Of a stretch of DNA of 64,000 bases, positions 45,478 through 57,381 are shown piece after piece; the first letter of the stretch is position 1, and each line of letters starts with the position of its first letter. The stretch is taken from contig NC_060060.1 of the NCBI RefSeq assembly GCF_020283565.1, positions 42,904,001 to 42,968,000 of the forward strand, in the 5' to 3' direction. A program made the translations under genes and the position numbers. A model generated the notes under the pieces. It worked only from the letters and a program-made list of their open reading frames with translations, was not told the origin of the DNA and did no database searches. The DNA is from Trifolium pratense (Eukaryota; Streptophyta; Magnoliopsida; Fabales; Fabaceae).

Positions 45478-45640
45478 TAAGTGTGTTTAAGGGACATACT
45501 CAACACATTGATCAACTGAAGAGTGTTCTAAAGAGGCAACAAAAAATAATTGGTTTGCCCTTAAAAAAAAGGGGCAAATTGGTAAACTGAAATGCTAATA
45601 TTATTTTTAACATTTGATGAGCTTTTTACACTATAAAATG
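45478..45640 (+). promoter_or_regulatory. NCR upstream block and TATA box (gene at 45689)
   Basis: 'taagtgtgtttaagggacat', 'actcaacacattgatcaac' and 'gaagagtgttctaaagaggc' form a slightly diverged form of the NCR block. A second 'aaaggggcaaattgg' follows at about 45568. The TATA box is ctataaaatg at 45631. Confidence 0.7.
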
Positions 45641-45688
45641 ATGAAATCATGTTCTATATGTTTGTTCTATACGAAAAGAAAAAAAAAT

Positions 45689-45940
45689 ATGGCTAAAACT
45701 CTTAAATTTGTTTCCACTATAATTTTAGTTATTTTCCTTTTTTTTATTACAAATCTAGAGGAGGTTGCCAGTACAGGGAATGAGGTTGCCACTATATTAT
45801 GGCTAAAACTTCCATATACAGTCAATCCAACAACTGTCAAATGTAAATCCCCTAACGATTGTCCTGAGATAACCCTAAAACCCAACACGATCATTGCTCT
45901 ATGTGTGGGTGGCTTTTGTCAGGATGCTAATTTGTCATAG
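45689..45940 (+). CDS. NCR-type secreted peptide, four cysteines (divergent member)
   Basis: 83 residues from MAKTLKF. An upstream in-frame Met at 45614 would add 25 residues but lies before the TATA-to-leader region and breaks the signal-peptide pattern, so I use 45689. The signal peptide is 1 to about 28 (cut near EEVAS). The mature part has Cys at 52, 58, 72 and 77: C-X5-C-X13-C-X4-C, as in the gene at 21872, with the shared phrases TVKCKSPNDC and IIALCVGGFC. A longer N-terminal part (about residues 29-50), containing NEVATILWLKLP, sits before the first Cys. Net charge is near neutral. AATAAA is at 46015. It is an isolated older relative of the duplicated pair. Confidence 0.86.
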   Translation: MAKTLKFVSTIILVIFLFFITNLEEVASTGNEVATILWLKLPYTVNPTTVKCKSPNDCPEITLKPNTIIALCVGGFCQDANLS

Positions 45941-46319
45941 TAAGTTTTAATAAAGTTTTCACATAGTTTTGAATCTTGATTATGTATTCAAGCAACCAAT
46001 AATGATGGTAATGAAATAAAATTAAAATTCCTTCTTTTCTCTTGATTTTTCGAAGTTTCATAAACATTACACATCTTGCAACTTTGACTTTATCTGCATT
46101 CATGACTATTGTGAACTAGATCGTAACTATCAAATTTGTGTAGACACACACCGTGAAGGAAATTAAAGATGAGTTTTTCCACGAGTGAATAATCTCTTCA
46201 ATAATTATTAAATTAGCACTTAATAATTTTGTTTTTACTTTTTCAATTCACAATTTCGCACTTTTTTATTTTATCCTAATTAAGGCAATAGCCCTAATTT
46301 CACACGCCTAGAAACTATT
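45941..46319. other. NCR 3' flank and spacer
   Basis: Polyadenylation-like AATAAA at 46015-46020, then AT-rich sequence without features. Confidence 0.5.
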
Positions 46320-47400
46320 TTTTTTTATAAGCAAAATTTGAATTATAAAAGAGTACAATGGATACTCGATCCCTTACAAATCAAGAAAAAAAATTATATA
46401 CTTTGTAAACAAACAATAGGATTAGTACACCATCCGCAAAAGAATATGCGGAATTGCGACCAGCTCTACCACTAAACCAAATCCACGATATCGCCGTGAT
46501 ATTATCTACCAACAAAGCAACATCAGCCATCTCTCATCGAAAAATGATATTGTTCCTTAATCTCCAAAAACCAATTAGTAGTTAACCAAATCAAATGTTG
46601 TGTACTCTAACCCTTTTTTGACTTAACAATATCACCCCACATAAGGAAGTGGTTCAGCCCTTCCTCTATCCATTTGACAATTGCATTCCACACCATTTGA
46701 GAAAAAAATACAATTATAGAAAATATGGGAGCAATCCTCGACATGCCTAAAGCAGAATACGCAGGAAGGATCATGAGGATTTGTAATAATAGCTTTGGAA
46801 TCTAAGGCAGCCCGTGTTGGTAATTCTCCAATAATAATCGCCAACCAAAAACACTCACTTTCGAGGGCACATCATTCTTTCACATATTTTTAACAGCCTC
46901 CAGCGTCCTTGGGTGAATAGCTTCAGCTAAGTCATTTTGTATCAGAAACTTATAACAACATTTGACCGAGAACAAACCTGCATAACCAATACTCCATCGC
47001 CACCTATCAGCGCTATTTGGGTTCAAATTCACATTCAACAATAGCTCCTTAAGCTTGGTAAGATCCTGATCTTCCACTTGCGTTAACGCGTCGCGCCATT
47101 CCCGTAGCCATACCGTTCCCCCGCTGCTGCTCTTCAACCTATTCGCGATCAAAGAATTCTGCTGCAACTCTTTTGCAAAGAGGTTAGGAAATAATTCTCC
47201 AACGGGATATTACCACACCATTTGGAATTTCAGATCCATTTCCCACCACACAACTAGTGTTCGAACGGAACCAACTGGGCTTGAAAAACTCCCCCCACAC
47301 TTATCACATCCTTCCACCGTAACGAGTCCTTAGAACCATAAGAAGTTGCTTCCCTGCTCAATAAAATAGAAGGCAGACAACCATATCTATGATGCAGCAA
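46320..47400 (-). pseudogene. L1-type LINE fragment (3' half of ORF2)
   Basis: On the minus strand, from right to left: a decayed RT-downstream part, then RLKSSSGGTVWLREWRDALT and RWRWSIGYAGLFSVKCCYKF (47167-46880). After a frame break comes IIIGELPTRAALDSKAII, then a zinc-ribbon-like CVFCFRHVEDCSHIFYNC (46844-46632). This order (linker, then zf-RVT) is usual for plant L1 ORF2 C-termini. A run of T at 46319-46328 marks its poly(A) on the minus strand. RT core and endonuclease are absent. Confidence 0.8.
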
Positions 47401-47838
47401 AACAGCACAAATCGCTAACGCTAATTAGCACTAATACTGAAGCTAAATTTGTTTCAAATGCGGATGGTAATTAGCATTAGCTAGTTGTTTACGCTAAAAT
47501 CTTCCTTTTAAAATCGGTCAAAACGTGAAACGACTTAAAAAGTCTATTTGTTATTAAAAATATTTGTTTCTCCGCCCACAATATATCTAGAACCAAAATC
47601 ATGTACACAACCATCATTTTATACACTTCCACACTTGTGCAGAAACTAGCTTGCAATCAAAAATCATAAACTAATCAAATCAAATATAAAGAGATCAAAT
47701 GTTGATGTGTCAAGTCATCATTAGTGGCGGATCGAAGACTCTGGATTAGGTGGTGCAAATTTTATTGTGAAATTGTTTAATTTATTAATAATTTTTTTTG
47801 TTAAGTAGTCTAATTATGAGTAGAATTTACCATCAATG
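47401..47838. other. Gene-free spacer
   Basis: Contains 'cgctaacgctaattagcac' and an imperfect inverse 'ggtaattagcattagc' (47408-47485), perhaps a small foldback. Nothing else. Confidence 0.4.
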
Positions 47839-47846
47839 TGAATTAG

Positions 47847-48361
47847 TAGGGATGGCAACGGGCGCCCATGGGTGCGGGTTTGACACTTACCAAACCCACA
47901 CCCGAAATCATCACCCAAACCCACGCCCACACCCATTAGGCTCAGGTTTTTTCCACCCAAACCCAAACCTGCAGCACATTTGAAAATAATTTGCAAATTT
48001 AAGAAATTAAATTCAACATAGACTTTGAATTAAATTACAACTAAAATTAAGGTCTTCCAAGGAAATTCAAACATAGACTTTCAAGAAATTACAACATAGA
48101 CCTTCAAGAAATTAAATTACAACTAAAATTTATGGTCTTCGAAGGAAATTGAGGGAGACTATGAGGGTGATTAGGTAATTTTAAAATATTTCGGGTGGGT
48201 GTATGGGTTTCGGGTGTGGGTTTGACTGATACCAAACCCACACCCATATTATCGGGTCTCACCCGAACCCAAACCCAAACCCAGTCAAATCGGGTTTCGT
48301 CCGTGGACTTGGGTTTGGGTTCTGGTGGGTCTCTCGAGTTTGGGTTTTTTTGTCATCCCTA
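47847..48361. mobile_element. hAT-type MITE, 515 bp
   Basis: It starts TAGGGATGGCAACGGG and ends TTTTTTTGTCATCCCTA (terminal inverted repeat TAGGGATG(G)CAA). It is flanked by a perfect 8-bp duplication TGAATTAG (47839-47846, 48362-48369). TAGGGATGGCAA ends and 8-bp targets are typical of a widespread plant hAT MITE group. The interior has inverted CCCAAACCC/GGGTTTGGG tracts at both ends and no transposase. Confidence 0.95.
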
Positions 48362-48369
48362 TGAATTAG

Positions 48370-50394
48370 TAGTGTCCGGAGTTTGAATTAGGAAATTAGT
48401 ATTAAATTAAAAAACCATGCTAACGAGTATCCCGCTATAGTTGAGCATACCGAAAAAGAAATTAAAGTTGAAAACTATATTTTTAAGATATTTAATGCAC
48501 AAGTTTTAAGATAATTTTTTTTATCAATATGCTTAACAAGTGCACAATAAACACTAGCAAGGTGCGCAAATATTTGTGAAACATCCAAACACTACAGTAT
48601 TTTTTATCATAGACAACATGTTAAAAAGGAGGTCCAAAGGCAAAAAACAGTGGCCTAAAGTTTAGGCCACAATTTTTTCACGTTAGTCCATAGTTTATTA
48701 TATGTGGTGTATGAAGGAACAATGTTTGTCACAAGGAAGGGCGTTTGAATTGTGACCTTTTAAATTTTTAACTGCAAAATAAGTTAAAGCAACATCAGAC
48801 TATAGTAGTATAATGTTAGACTAATTGGAGAACGTTCTCCTCAAAATGTAAGTGCAATAAAGTGATTTGTGTGAGTAGTGTTTGCACATATAAAGGAGTA
48901 AGGGAGGAGAGAATCACACAAAAAATTTATCCTGGTTCACCTCTTAATAGTGTATGGGTTACTCCAGTCCCCACTTGCGTGAGATTTTCCACTATAATCT
49001 AGACCAAGATTACAATATACTTCCCTTTGATCTAAGCCCAGATCAAAGACCCTTTTGTGATCTAAAATCAAGACCACAAAGTATCCAGCCATCACAAGCT
49101 GATCTACCTTAACAAGCTACCATCAAATAGTTTAACACAAACTGATTTGAGTAAGATCCTAAAAGATTATCAATTGTTCTTGGATCTAAGCTTTTAATCA
49201 CACCTAACCGGTTGTGAAGCTTACAAATTTATACACTCAAAAGTACTCTAAAAGTATTGAACCTAATTTTCTAGAGCGCTTAGAGTATGAGTGAAAGGAG
49301 AGCTTGATTGCTTGAGAGTAAGTAAGATTTCTTTGTGTGCTTCAAGTTCTTGCTCTTCTAACCAAATCAACGTGCTATTTATAGATGAAGATGTTCCCTT
49401 GTTGCTTGGACATTAAACTTATCTATTGTGAGTGTAGAAATAGCCGTTGTGAGAGAAACAAAACGGTCCATGTGAATCTGTCCTTTATATGCTTCAGGAG
49501 GTCATTCTTTCAATGGTCTCTGACTGTCACATTGTACTTGATAGCAAAAATATTCTTTAGCCAACTGTTAATGAGTTGTTTATGATCATATATTCATTGC
49601 AAATATATTCCCCATGTGTGGAAATCAGATTGGAATGCTTTTGGCTAAGATTGCCACCTAACTATAAAAATCTGGGAGATCATTCTCCAGGATGTTGGAG
49701 ACCATTCCCTGAAATGGTGCGGATAAGGTCCAACGTGATTACTGAGCTGTTGCAAGTTGTCAAACAGCTGTAAATGCTCAACAAAGGCATAAAGTAGCAA
49801 CTATTCACTTGTCTTTTGAAGTACACATGAATAGTGATGTGAGTACACATTTATGGAAGAATGTAGCCACCCTTGTACTTGGATCAGATTTAAGCTTCCT
49901 TGCAAGTTGCTACCACTTGTTGTTGAGTTCTCATTGGTCTAGATTATCTTCTTTAATGATGTTCTTGGAGAAAATAAAGCCTTGTTACAAGATGTGAAGT
50001 TATTATTCCCTTAAAGAAGCTTATATGAGTAAGTCCATAAACCAAAATTGATTCATTCCCTTAAATGACTTATTTGCACTGTTATGATCCTTTAAATAAG
50101 TCCAATAAAAAGTTCATTCTTGTCTTGTACCAAGTTGACTTAAATAAGTTATTCTACTTTTGAACACGTGAGCCTGGAGACCAATCTGAGACCATTCTCT
50201 TAGGCAGATTTGTCTAAAACGTGTTTGATTCTTTTTTTATGATTGAAACAAGGTTAATTTAATCCATTGCATTTGTTCTTAAATAAAATCACTCAAGAGC
50301 ACTTGTTAGATCACAAAATGATCAAAATCAAATTAAATTTTAATTAAGGATTGTTATCTTTAAAACATCAAAGTAGGATTTTGTTTCAACAATG
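48370..50394. other. Gene-free repeat-derived stretch
   Basis: At 48589 'cactacagtattttttatc' could be a CACTA start, followed by the palindrome gtggcctaaagtttaggccac (48651-48671). From 48830 to about 49400 there is sequence that looks like the untranslated part of a retroelement (ggttcacctcttaatag..., then ggttactccagtcccc) with a TATA-like 'gctatttatagatg' at 49373. No coding frame I trust. Confidence 0.4.
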
Positions 50395-50790
50395 TATGCG
50401 GTCGTGGCCTTTTCTCAAAAGCCACGGTTTTGTTCAGTTTCGTCCACGGATAACAAAAAACCGTGGCGTATAACTTTCAAAAAAACCATTGTTATTTGAA
50501 TAGTGTTAGGCTACAGTTTGGTTTAGACGACGGTTTCTTAGTTGTTGCCTATACATTAGTCCACGCTTTAGCAAGGATTGCCCGTACATTAATTAATCCA
50601 CGCTTTCTTAATAGTTGCCTATACATTAGGCCACCGTTTTGTACCAGTTGCCTGTACATTAGACCGCAATTTTGTAATTGTTGCATGTACATTATACCAC
50701 AAATTCCACAAATAAAAGGTTGCTAGAAAGAATAGGCAACACACCAATATTGACAAAACTGTGGGCGATAACTATTTACCACACAAATAA
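50395..50790. repeat. GTGGCC-type subterminal repeat array (CACTA-like)
   Basis: Diverged repeats such as gtggccttttctcaaaagccac, ccgtggcgtataac, gttgcctatacattag(g/t)ccac and gttgcctgtacattagacc occur at about 30-60 bp spacing, in both orientations at the left. Similar motifs stand at 48651 and 52790-52970 (gtggcctttagaatg, gtggcctaatgg, aggccatacg). This is how CACTA subterminal regions look. Exact termini were not found. Confidence 0.5.
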
Positions 50791-50861
50791 AAAGCACATT
50801 GTCACCTGTATATTTCTTTCATATGTCATCTATGCATTTTTCTAAATTGTATTAATAATTA

Positions 50862-51187
50862 ATATTGCTTTAAATAACTAAACATTAATTAAAAAATAGT
50901 AATCATTTAGTAAAACAAACATAGTACATTAATATAATTAAGTCTTGAGTAAAGTATAACTAAAAAAGTTGTCTTACAAAATATTGCAACATCATCAACA
51001 AAAAAAATCCATGATTCCTCAATTATAACAAGTGTTTACTTCCAAAAGTCAAAAGAACCATGTTTTTCATTTTAAAAAAAAATCCTTATCCTTTCAAAAA
51101 AAAAAAGTCTTCCATGCATTGCAATGCTTCTTTCATCTTAATCATTGGGTCCAGACTGTAGAGAAAAAAATTATATTAATAAAAGAA
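50862..51187. repeat. Dispersed repeat, copy B (partner 28795-29093)
   Basis: Colinear with 28795-29093, with an additional A-rich duplication near 51075. It has the same exon-like end on the minus strand with a changed stop context. Confidence 0.7.
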
Positions 51188-51207
51188 AGCGAAGATTTCT
51201 CCCCTTA

Positions 51208-52322
51208 TTTGATCGGTGCATTTCTAATGCACTTTCTTCTATCTTATGCTACGGCATTTATATGATTTCTTCCCTTATTTCTAGTGTTTTCAATGAGTTT
51301 CGTAAGTTTAGGATAGTTTTGCTTTTTTTTTTTTTTTCAGTACTTATAAATAAACAGCAGTTTGACCTCTTCTCACTCTGCAGGCCATAACTGGAGCTAC
51401 AAGTATCGGATTGAGGCCCGTAACCATGCGTTGGAAAAATAAGACAAATAGCTACAACTTTTATGTTGGAGCGAAATTCAAGTTCCGAAGTTTACTTCGT
51501 GCCACGATGGGTTACATGGTACCGCGATGAGAATGGAAGAAATCTGCGCAGAATCTGCAAGTCTTGGGGACCAAGCAGCCAACCCATCGCGCCACGATCG
51601 ATCTAACGTACCACGAGGGTGTGTGAAAATTAAGTCAGAAAAAGTCTATAAACAAAGCCTTTTTTTTTAAGCACCTATAAATAGAGCCTTAGTCTCTCAT
51701 ATTTTATTCATTACAGTTTCTACGAAAAACTACTAAATATTCTTTAGTATGTTCGCTTGAGCCATTAGGGCAGTAAGGGGATTTCTCCAAGACCTTGAGG
51801 TTATTTATATTATTTAGTTTTATTTAATTCTTTTTAATTATGTTCTTATTCTTCTTTGCTTAATTCAAGTTTCATAGAATATGATTGTTAATTTCGATTG
51901 ATTTATATTTCCTAAGGTATTTGTGTTTTAACATAGCTTATTCATTAATTCACGTGTTCTTAACCGTTTGCTTAATTCGGTATATCGTTTGCTTAATTTG
52001 GTATCTAACAAAAGGAATATAACTCATATATAATCGAATACGCTTATACCTTAGGAAATATAAATTCATCGATGATAAGTCTTAAATTTCCGAGTAGTAG
52101 ATTAATCTATTTTCACAACTATTTTCTTTATTTCTAATCATCGAAACCCAAAAACACCCCCCCCCCCCCCCCCCCCCCCCCGCCCCTTTTTTTTATTTAT
52201 AATTTTACTTTATTTTAATATTGCTGAAACTGATTTAACAGTCTTTATTAGACGACCAAGGTTAACTACCTTGTTACTACATTTTTTTAATTCAATTATT
52301 TTTTACCGCGTAAGACAGCGAC
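51208..52322 (+). repeat. Probable Athila-type solo LTR
   Basis: It begins ttgatcggtgcatttctaatgc, similar to the inverse of the nested element's LTR end (tgatcagtgcattttgg). It ends with 'agacgaccaaggttaactac', 'cttgttactac' and 'agacagcgacca', matching that LTR's inverse start (gtagtaacaaggtagttaac...ggtcgtct). A TATA (cacctataaatagag) is at 51675. Bounding pentamers are ttatt and atatt, so a target duplication is not exact. It contains a 25-base C run. Confidence 0.6.
52157..52181. repeat. Homopolymer C run, 25 bases
   Basis: cacc(C)25 followed by gcccc and T8, within the probable solo LTR. Its length is likely to vary, or to be mis-sequenced. Confidence 0.95.
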
Positions 52323-52998
52323 CAATATTAATATCCTTGCGTTGTGGTCTTGTGTTGTTCTTTGTCGATTTTGAGAAGCTAAACTGCAAAAGCCAAACTG
52401 AAAGGATTTTGAGAAAATATTTAGGGATTTCGAGAAGCTAACAAAAATTTTGACGTCTGTGGTGGGTGATTTAGGGTTTTGACATGGTGGTGGTGCGATT
52501 TAGTGATTATCATGGTGGTGCGATCGATTTAGGGTTTAGAGATGGTGGTGGTGCGATCTTCATATTCAAATAAGTGAGAAGAATATGTTTCTTTTTACTT
52601 TTGCTATGAGATAACGATAAGTGAAATGAAAATTATTTTTCTTAAGGATTTTTATATTTTTGTAAAGAAAGATATATTTTCATTTTGCCACTCAAGGTAT
52701 TTTTCAACTCAATTTTTTCATTTGGAGCGTCAATATCCTTAGGCCCCGTGTAAAAATATGCGGGGTTTTAAAATATCAACGAGCCACAGTTATATTGCAC
52801 GGTATGAAATATTCAACAGTAGACTAAAGTGTTACAGGTCGCGGTTAAAGGTTGTGGCCTTTAGAATGATTTTGGGCCATGGCTATTAAGGTGGTAAAAA
52901 AGGTATAAAAAGCGTGGCCTAATGGAGATAGTGCTAAAACCGTTGCTTATTCCTGTTTTAGGCCATACGTTTTCAGGTGTGGACAAATAAAGGGTGGT
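52323..52998. other. Gene-free stretch with GTGGCC repeats
   Basis: 52440-52560 has repeated 'gatttagggttt' and 'ggtggtggtgcga'. 52770-52985 has the GTGGCC-type repeats. It is cut by the Tat element at 52999. Confidence 0.5.
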
Positions 52999-53400
52999 TG
53001 TTCTGGGCCGAGCTTAGAGCTCGAGCATCAGAGGATGTCGAACACATATACCATCCGAGCACGTCCTAACGGTCAGATACCCTTGCGTATTGTAACGGCC
53101 GTAAACCGGAATGATGAGCATTTACTGCACATCAAGGCCTCCAAGCCGTTTTCCGGCAGCCACTTGATGGCCATTAATGTCATCAAGGGCCTTAGCCCAG
53201 CGCTGGGGGCTATATATATGCATCTCCACTTCATTTGCAAGGTACGCATTTTTTATAGCTAAGAAAACCTTACACACATACTGACTTGAGCGTCGGAGTG
53301 CCTGCAGGTACATAACCCCCCTCCGCTCCAACAGGGGTCTCAAACGCTCTCAACCACCGCAAACGCCGGCGAGGTCACATCTTTCTGGTCTACACGATCA
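52999..53400 (+). repeat. 5' LTR of the Tat element
   Basis: TGTTCTGGGCC... to either TCTACA (53394) or ACGATCA (53400). The true end cannot be settled because the 3' LTR leaves the window. TATA box ctatatatatgc at 53210, so the transcript probably starts near 53240. Confidence 0.9.
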
Positions 53401-53401
53401 G

Positions 53402-53419
53402 TGGCGCCGTCTGTGGGAA
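53402..53419 (+). other. Primer-binding site of the Tat element
   Basis: TGGCGCCGTCTGTGGGAA directly after the 5' LTR, the PBS type common in Tat elements. Confidence 0.85.
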
Positions 53420-56224
53420 AGTTAGTTTCCCTGTTTAGCCAAACCAAAAACTAAAAAACTTCCTTCAAAACACCTTCTTCACGACCAATGGCTGGCGTTA
53501 ACAACCACCAAATCCCGGAGCACGTGGCGGAGAACCATGGATCACCAATGGACTACGCGACGTACCATCCGCTGGACGGACAATTCGCCTCGATAACGGA
53601 AGATGGCCAGGGAGGGCAAGACGCGCATTACGAGCCCTACAACCCAGAAGAACCGCAGATCCCTGTGGCTACCCCGCCACAGGCGACTCCGGCAGTGGCT
53701 ATCCCTCCGGGCGTTCCCATGCAAGATATGATGGCTGCGCTGGTCAATGCAATCAACCGCCAGTCGGACTTACTGCTGCAGCAGAACCAGCGATACGAGC
53801 AGCAGAATCAAAGGCTCGAGCAACAAAGCCGCCGCATCGACGCAATTGCCGAGTCGAGGATCACGGCGCAAGCTCGCCCAGCTCGCCGTTCACCCACACC
53901 AGTGAGGAGCAGAACCTACTCCAGGTCTCGCTCACCACCTCGCCACAGAAGCGAAAGAAGGTCGAGCCCAAGGAGACACGAGGCTATATCTCGAAACTCC
54001 ACCCCGCCGAGGAGACATTCCCCTAGAAGGGACAACCCTCCTCGCCGCCAAAGGAACCGATCCCCGGAAGAGAGGGACAGTCACCAAGGCCCCCTCTCCC
54101 GAAGGATCCGAGAACTCCCCCTACCGGTCGGACTCGAGAAACCACCGGCAATGGATACCTACGATGGCTCGACAGACCCGGACGAGCATATCGAAAATCT
54201 TGAAGCTCTCCTCGAGTACAGAAATGTACGAGGCTCTATCAAGTGTAAGCTCTTTCCCACAACTCTGAGGAAAGGCGCTATGGCTTGGTACAAGAGCTTG
54301 GCGCCAGGATCCATAGACTCTTGGTCGGACCTGTGCGCCCGCTTCCGGGCTCACTTCACTTCCTCGAGGCGTCACCCAAAAACTGAAGCAACCCTCGAGG
54401 CCATTATCCAAGGCGAGAACGAGCCTCTAAGGGCCTACCTCGAACGGTTCAACAAAGCAGCCGTAGAAGTGAAGGTCGAGGAGAGCATGAAGCTGTATCT
54501 CCTCGACAGGGGATTACATCCGGACAGCGACTTTGCTAAAGCTGTCGGTATCGAAGAGCCGAGGACGCTGGATGCATTCTTCGAAAAGGCGAAGAAATAC
54601 ATCGCCTACGAGGAGAAACAAAGGGCCAAAGATCTAAGGAGGCCTAAAGGACAAGAAAAAACCAGGAACCATGAAAAAGATGAAGCTGGAACCTCGCGAA
54701 GAGGTAACGAAAAGCAAAAGGAGGAAAGGATTAAAGATTCCAAACCTCCTCGGGGAAAATTCACAACATACACTCCACTGAATGCGTCAAGAGATCGCAT
54801 TTTCGCCGAAGTCTCCGCTGCGGACTTCAAAAAGGCTGGGATACACTTCCCAAGACAGCAGCCCATGAAGGCAAATACTGATAGGACGAAATTTTGTCGC
54901 TATCATAAAAGCCATGGACACGTCACTGAGGACTGTGTCCACTTAAAAGATGCCATCGAGATTCTGATACAAAAGGGTTATGCCCGAAGATATGTTCAGA
55001 ACGACGAACAAGCACAACAACAACAACAACCAAGGCGGGAGCCTCAAGAGGTCGCAATGGCCATTGATGTTCCTGAGCAGGAAAACAGAGGCATCGTCCC
55101 TCAGGCGCTTGTCATCTCAGCACCTGAAATTCCACTCCCATCCCCGGGGTCAGACGAGGGAGCGCTCATGAGGCATTTCAACGCCCACCTGAATGGCTCA
55201 TGGGAAAATTTCCCAAAAGCACTGGTGATAACAGGTGGAGGGCTAAACAAAATCACCCTCGGATCGGTAAAAAGAAAGTTCGAGGAGCTGGAGAACGTTT
55301 GCTCAGTGACTCCCATCACCGTCACCAAACCTGAGGGAGACTCCGACCCGCTGGCCTTCTACAAATCAGAAGTTCCTGGGGGCTCACCAAACTATCAGAT
55401 ACCGCTATTGGTAAGGGCTCGTATGGCGAACTTCGACGTCCACCGCATCCTCGTAGATCAGGGAAGCTCGTGCGACGTAATGTACTCGGGGCTATTCAAA
55501 ACTCTACAGCTGTCGGAGAAGAACTTGGTTCCATATGTAGGACCCGACCTTCAGGGGTTCAACGGGTCGACTACCAAACCTTGGGGATACGTGGACCTCA
55601 TCGTCACCTTCGGCGAGGAAAGGGCTATGAAATTCGTGAGGACGCAATTCATGGTCGTCGACTGTCCCTCGCTGTACAACTGCATCATCGGCAGAACTAC
55701 CTTAGCGGAGCTGTTTGCTGTGTCGTCCACCGTTCACCTGAAGCTGAAATACTACACACCGGACGGCCAGGTCGCCACCATCAACGGCGATATAGCTGCT
55801 GCGAGGAGATGTTTCGAGGCCGCGGCAAAAAATCTGAGCACCGTGGCAACCCCCAAGAAAACTGAAAAGAAAAATCCGGGGGTAAACACTGTGGGAGGTT
55901 CCGTTGACATAGATGCTCGACTCACAAAAAAGGAGCATCAAGAAGAAAAACAAAGGGACCTCACCGATGCTGAAAAGAAAATCTACCGCCCCATCTCGGA
56001 CGGAGATTTCGAACTGGTGCCCTTGGGCGAAGACCCCCTCAAAGGGATCAAGATTGGAACTGGACTCCCCGACTTGGTCAAAAAACAGCTGATCGCCTGC
56101 CTTAAGGACAATGCTGAACTGTTCACCTGGAGCGCTGCAGAGATGCCTGGTATCGACCCTGAGGTCGCTTGTCACCAGTTGACTTTAGATCCTAGGGCTA
56201 GTGCCGTTGTTCAGCGGCGTAGGA

Positions 56225-56290
56225 AGCAGTCTCCCGAAAAAGCGGAGTCTCCCGAAAAAGCGGAGGCTGCTGAAAAAGCTGTAAAAGACC
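56225..56290 (+). repeat. In-frame 18-bp repeat before the RT domain
   Basis: tctcccgaaaaagcggag occurs twice in a row, then a diverged third (gctgctgaaaaagct), encoding SPEKAE-SPEKAE-AAEKAV. It lengthens the linker between the protease region and RT. Confidence 0.9.
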
Positions 56291-57378
56291 TCCTCGAGGC
56301 AAATTTCATTTCGGAAGCTAGGTATACCACCTGGCTATCCAATGTTGTACTTGTTAAGAAATCGAATGGAAAATGGCGCATGTGTGTTGATTATACCGAT
56401 CTTAATAGGGCTTGCCCTAAAGACGCTTACCCTTTACCTAACATAGACAAATTAGTAGATAATTCATCAGGATTTAAATTACTATCGTTTATGGATGCGT
56501 ACTCGGGTTATAATCAAATAAAAATGGCTGAAATCGATAAAAAGAAAACAGCGTTTATGACCGAATCCGGTAATTATTATTACAACGTAATGCCTTTCGG
56601 GCTTAAAAACGCAGGCGCCACATACCAAAGGATGATGAACAAAGTCTTCAATAATGAAATCGGTGACATGCTCGAAGTCTACATGGATGATATGATCGTC
56701 AAATCCGAAGAGGAAGTCGATCATACAGCCCATCTAAAAAGAGTATTCGACCAAGCGAGAAAGTATAACATGAGATTTAATCCTGAAAAATGCACGTTCG
56801 GCGTAAAAGCTGGAAAATTCCTCGGGTTTTACTTAACCGAAAGAGGAATCGAAGCTAACCCCGATAAATGCAGAGCATTCTTTGAATTTCCCACGCCGGA
56901 CTCAAAGAAATCAATACAATCATTAAATGGGATGCTCACAGCCTTATCTCGTTTTGTCGCAAAATCCGCCCAACACGCGCTACCTTTATTCAAATTACTT
57001 AGAAAAGAATCCGCATTCGAATGGACTAAAGAATGCGAGGACGCGCTACAACACTTAAAACGAGCATTATCCGAACCTCCAGTCCTAACGCGACCAAACG
57101 AAGGAGAAACCCTATACCTCTACCTCGCCGTAGCATCGGAGGCCATCAGCGCCGTTCTCATAAGAGAAACCGAGCAAGGGCAAAAACCCGTTTATTTCGT
57201 GAGTAAGGCTCTGCAAGGACCAGAACTCCGATATTTACAGATTGAAAAAACGGCCTTAGCAGTAGTCATGGCCGCGAGGAAGCTAAGACACTATTTCTTA
57301 GCTCACTCCATCGTGGTTCGAACTGATCAACCGATTAAGCAACTCCTTGCGAGGCCGGATATGACAGGACGAATGCTA

Positions 57379-57381
57379 TAA
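57379..57381 (+). other. Premature TAA in the pol frame
   Basis: The frame is open on both sides (GRML, stop, WSLELSEFEI). Conserved sequence continues directly, so a single codon change is enough to explain it. Confidence 0.9.

Noticed and set aside
45614..45688. Upstream Met as start of the NCR gene at 45689
   Set aside because: It would put 25 polar residues before the signal peptide and start before the usual leader; all other copies start at M(A/T)KTL.
53035..53262. 75-codon frame at the start of the Tat element
   Set aside because: It is LTR sequence, also present at 63846, and spans the TATA box.
55702..56175. 157-codon antisense frame within gag-pol
   Set aside because: Shadow of the pol frame in a GC-richer region.
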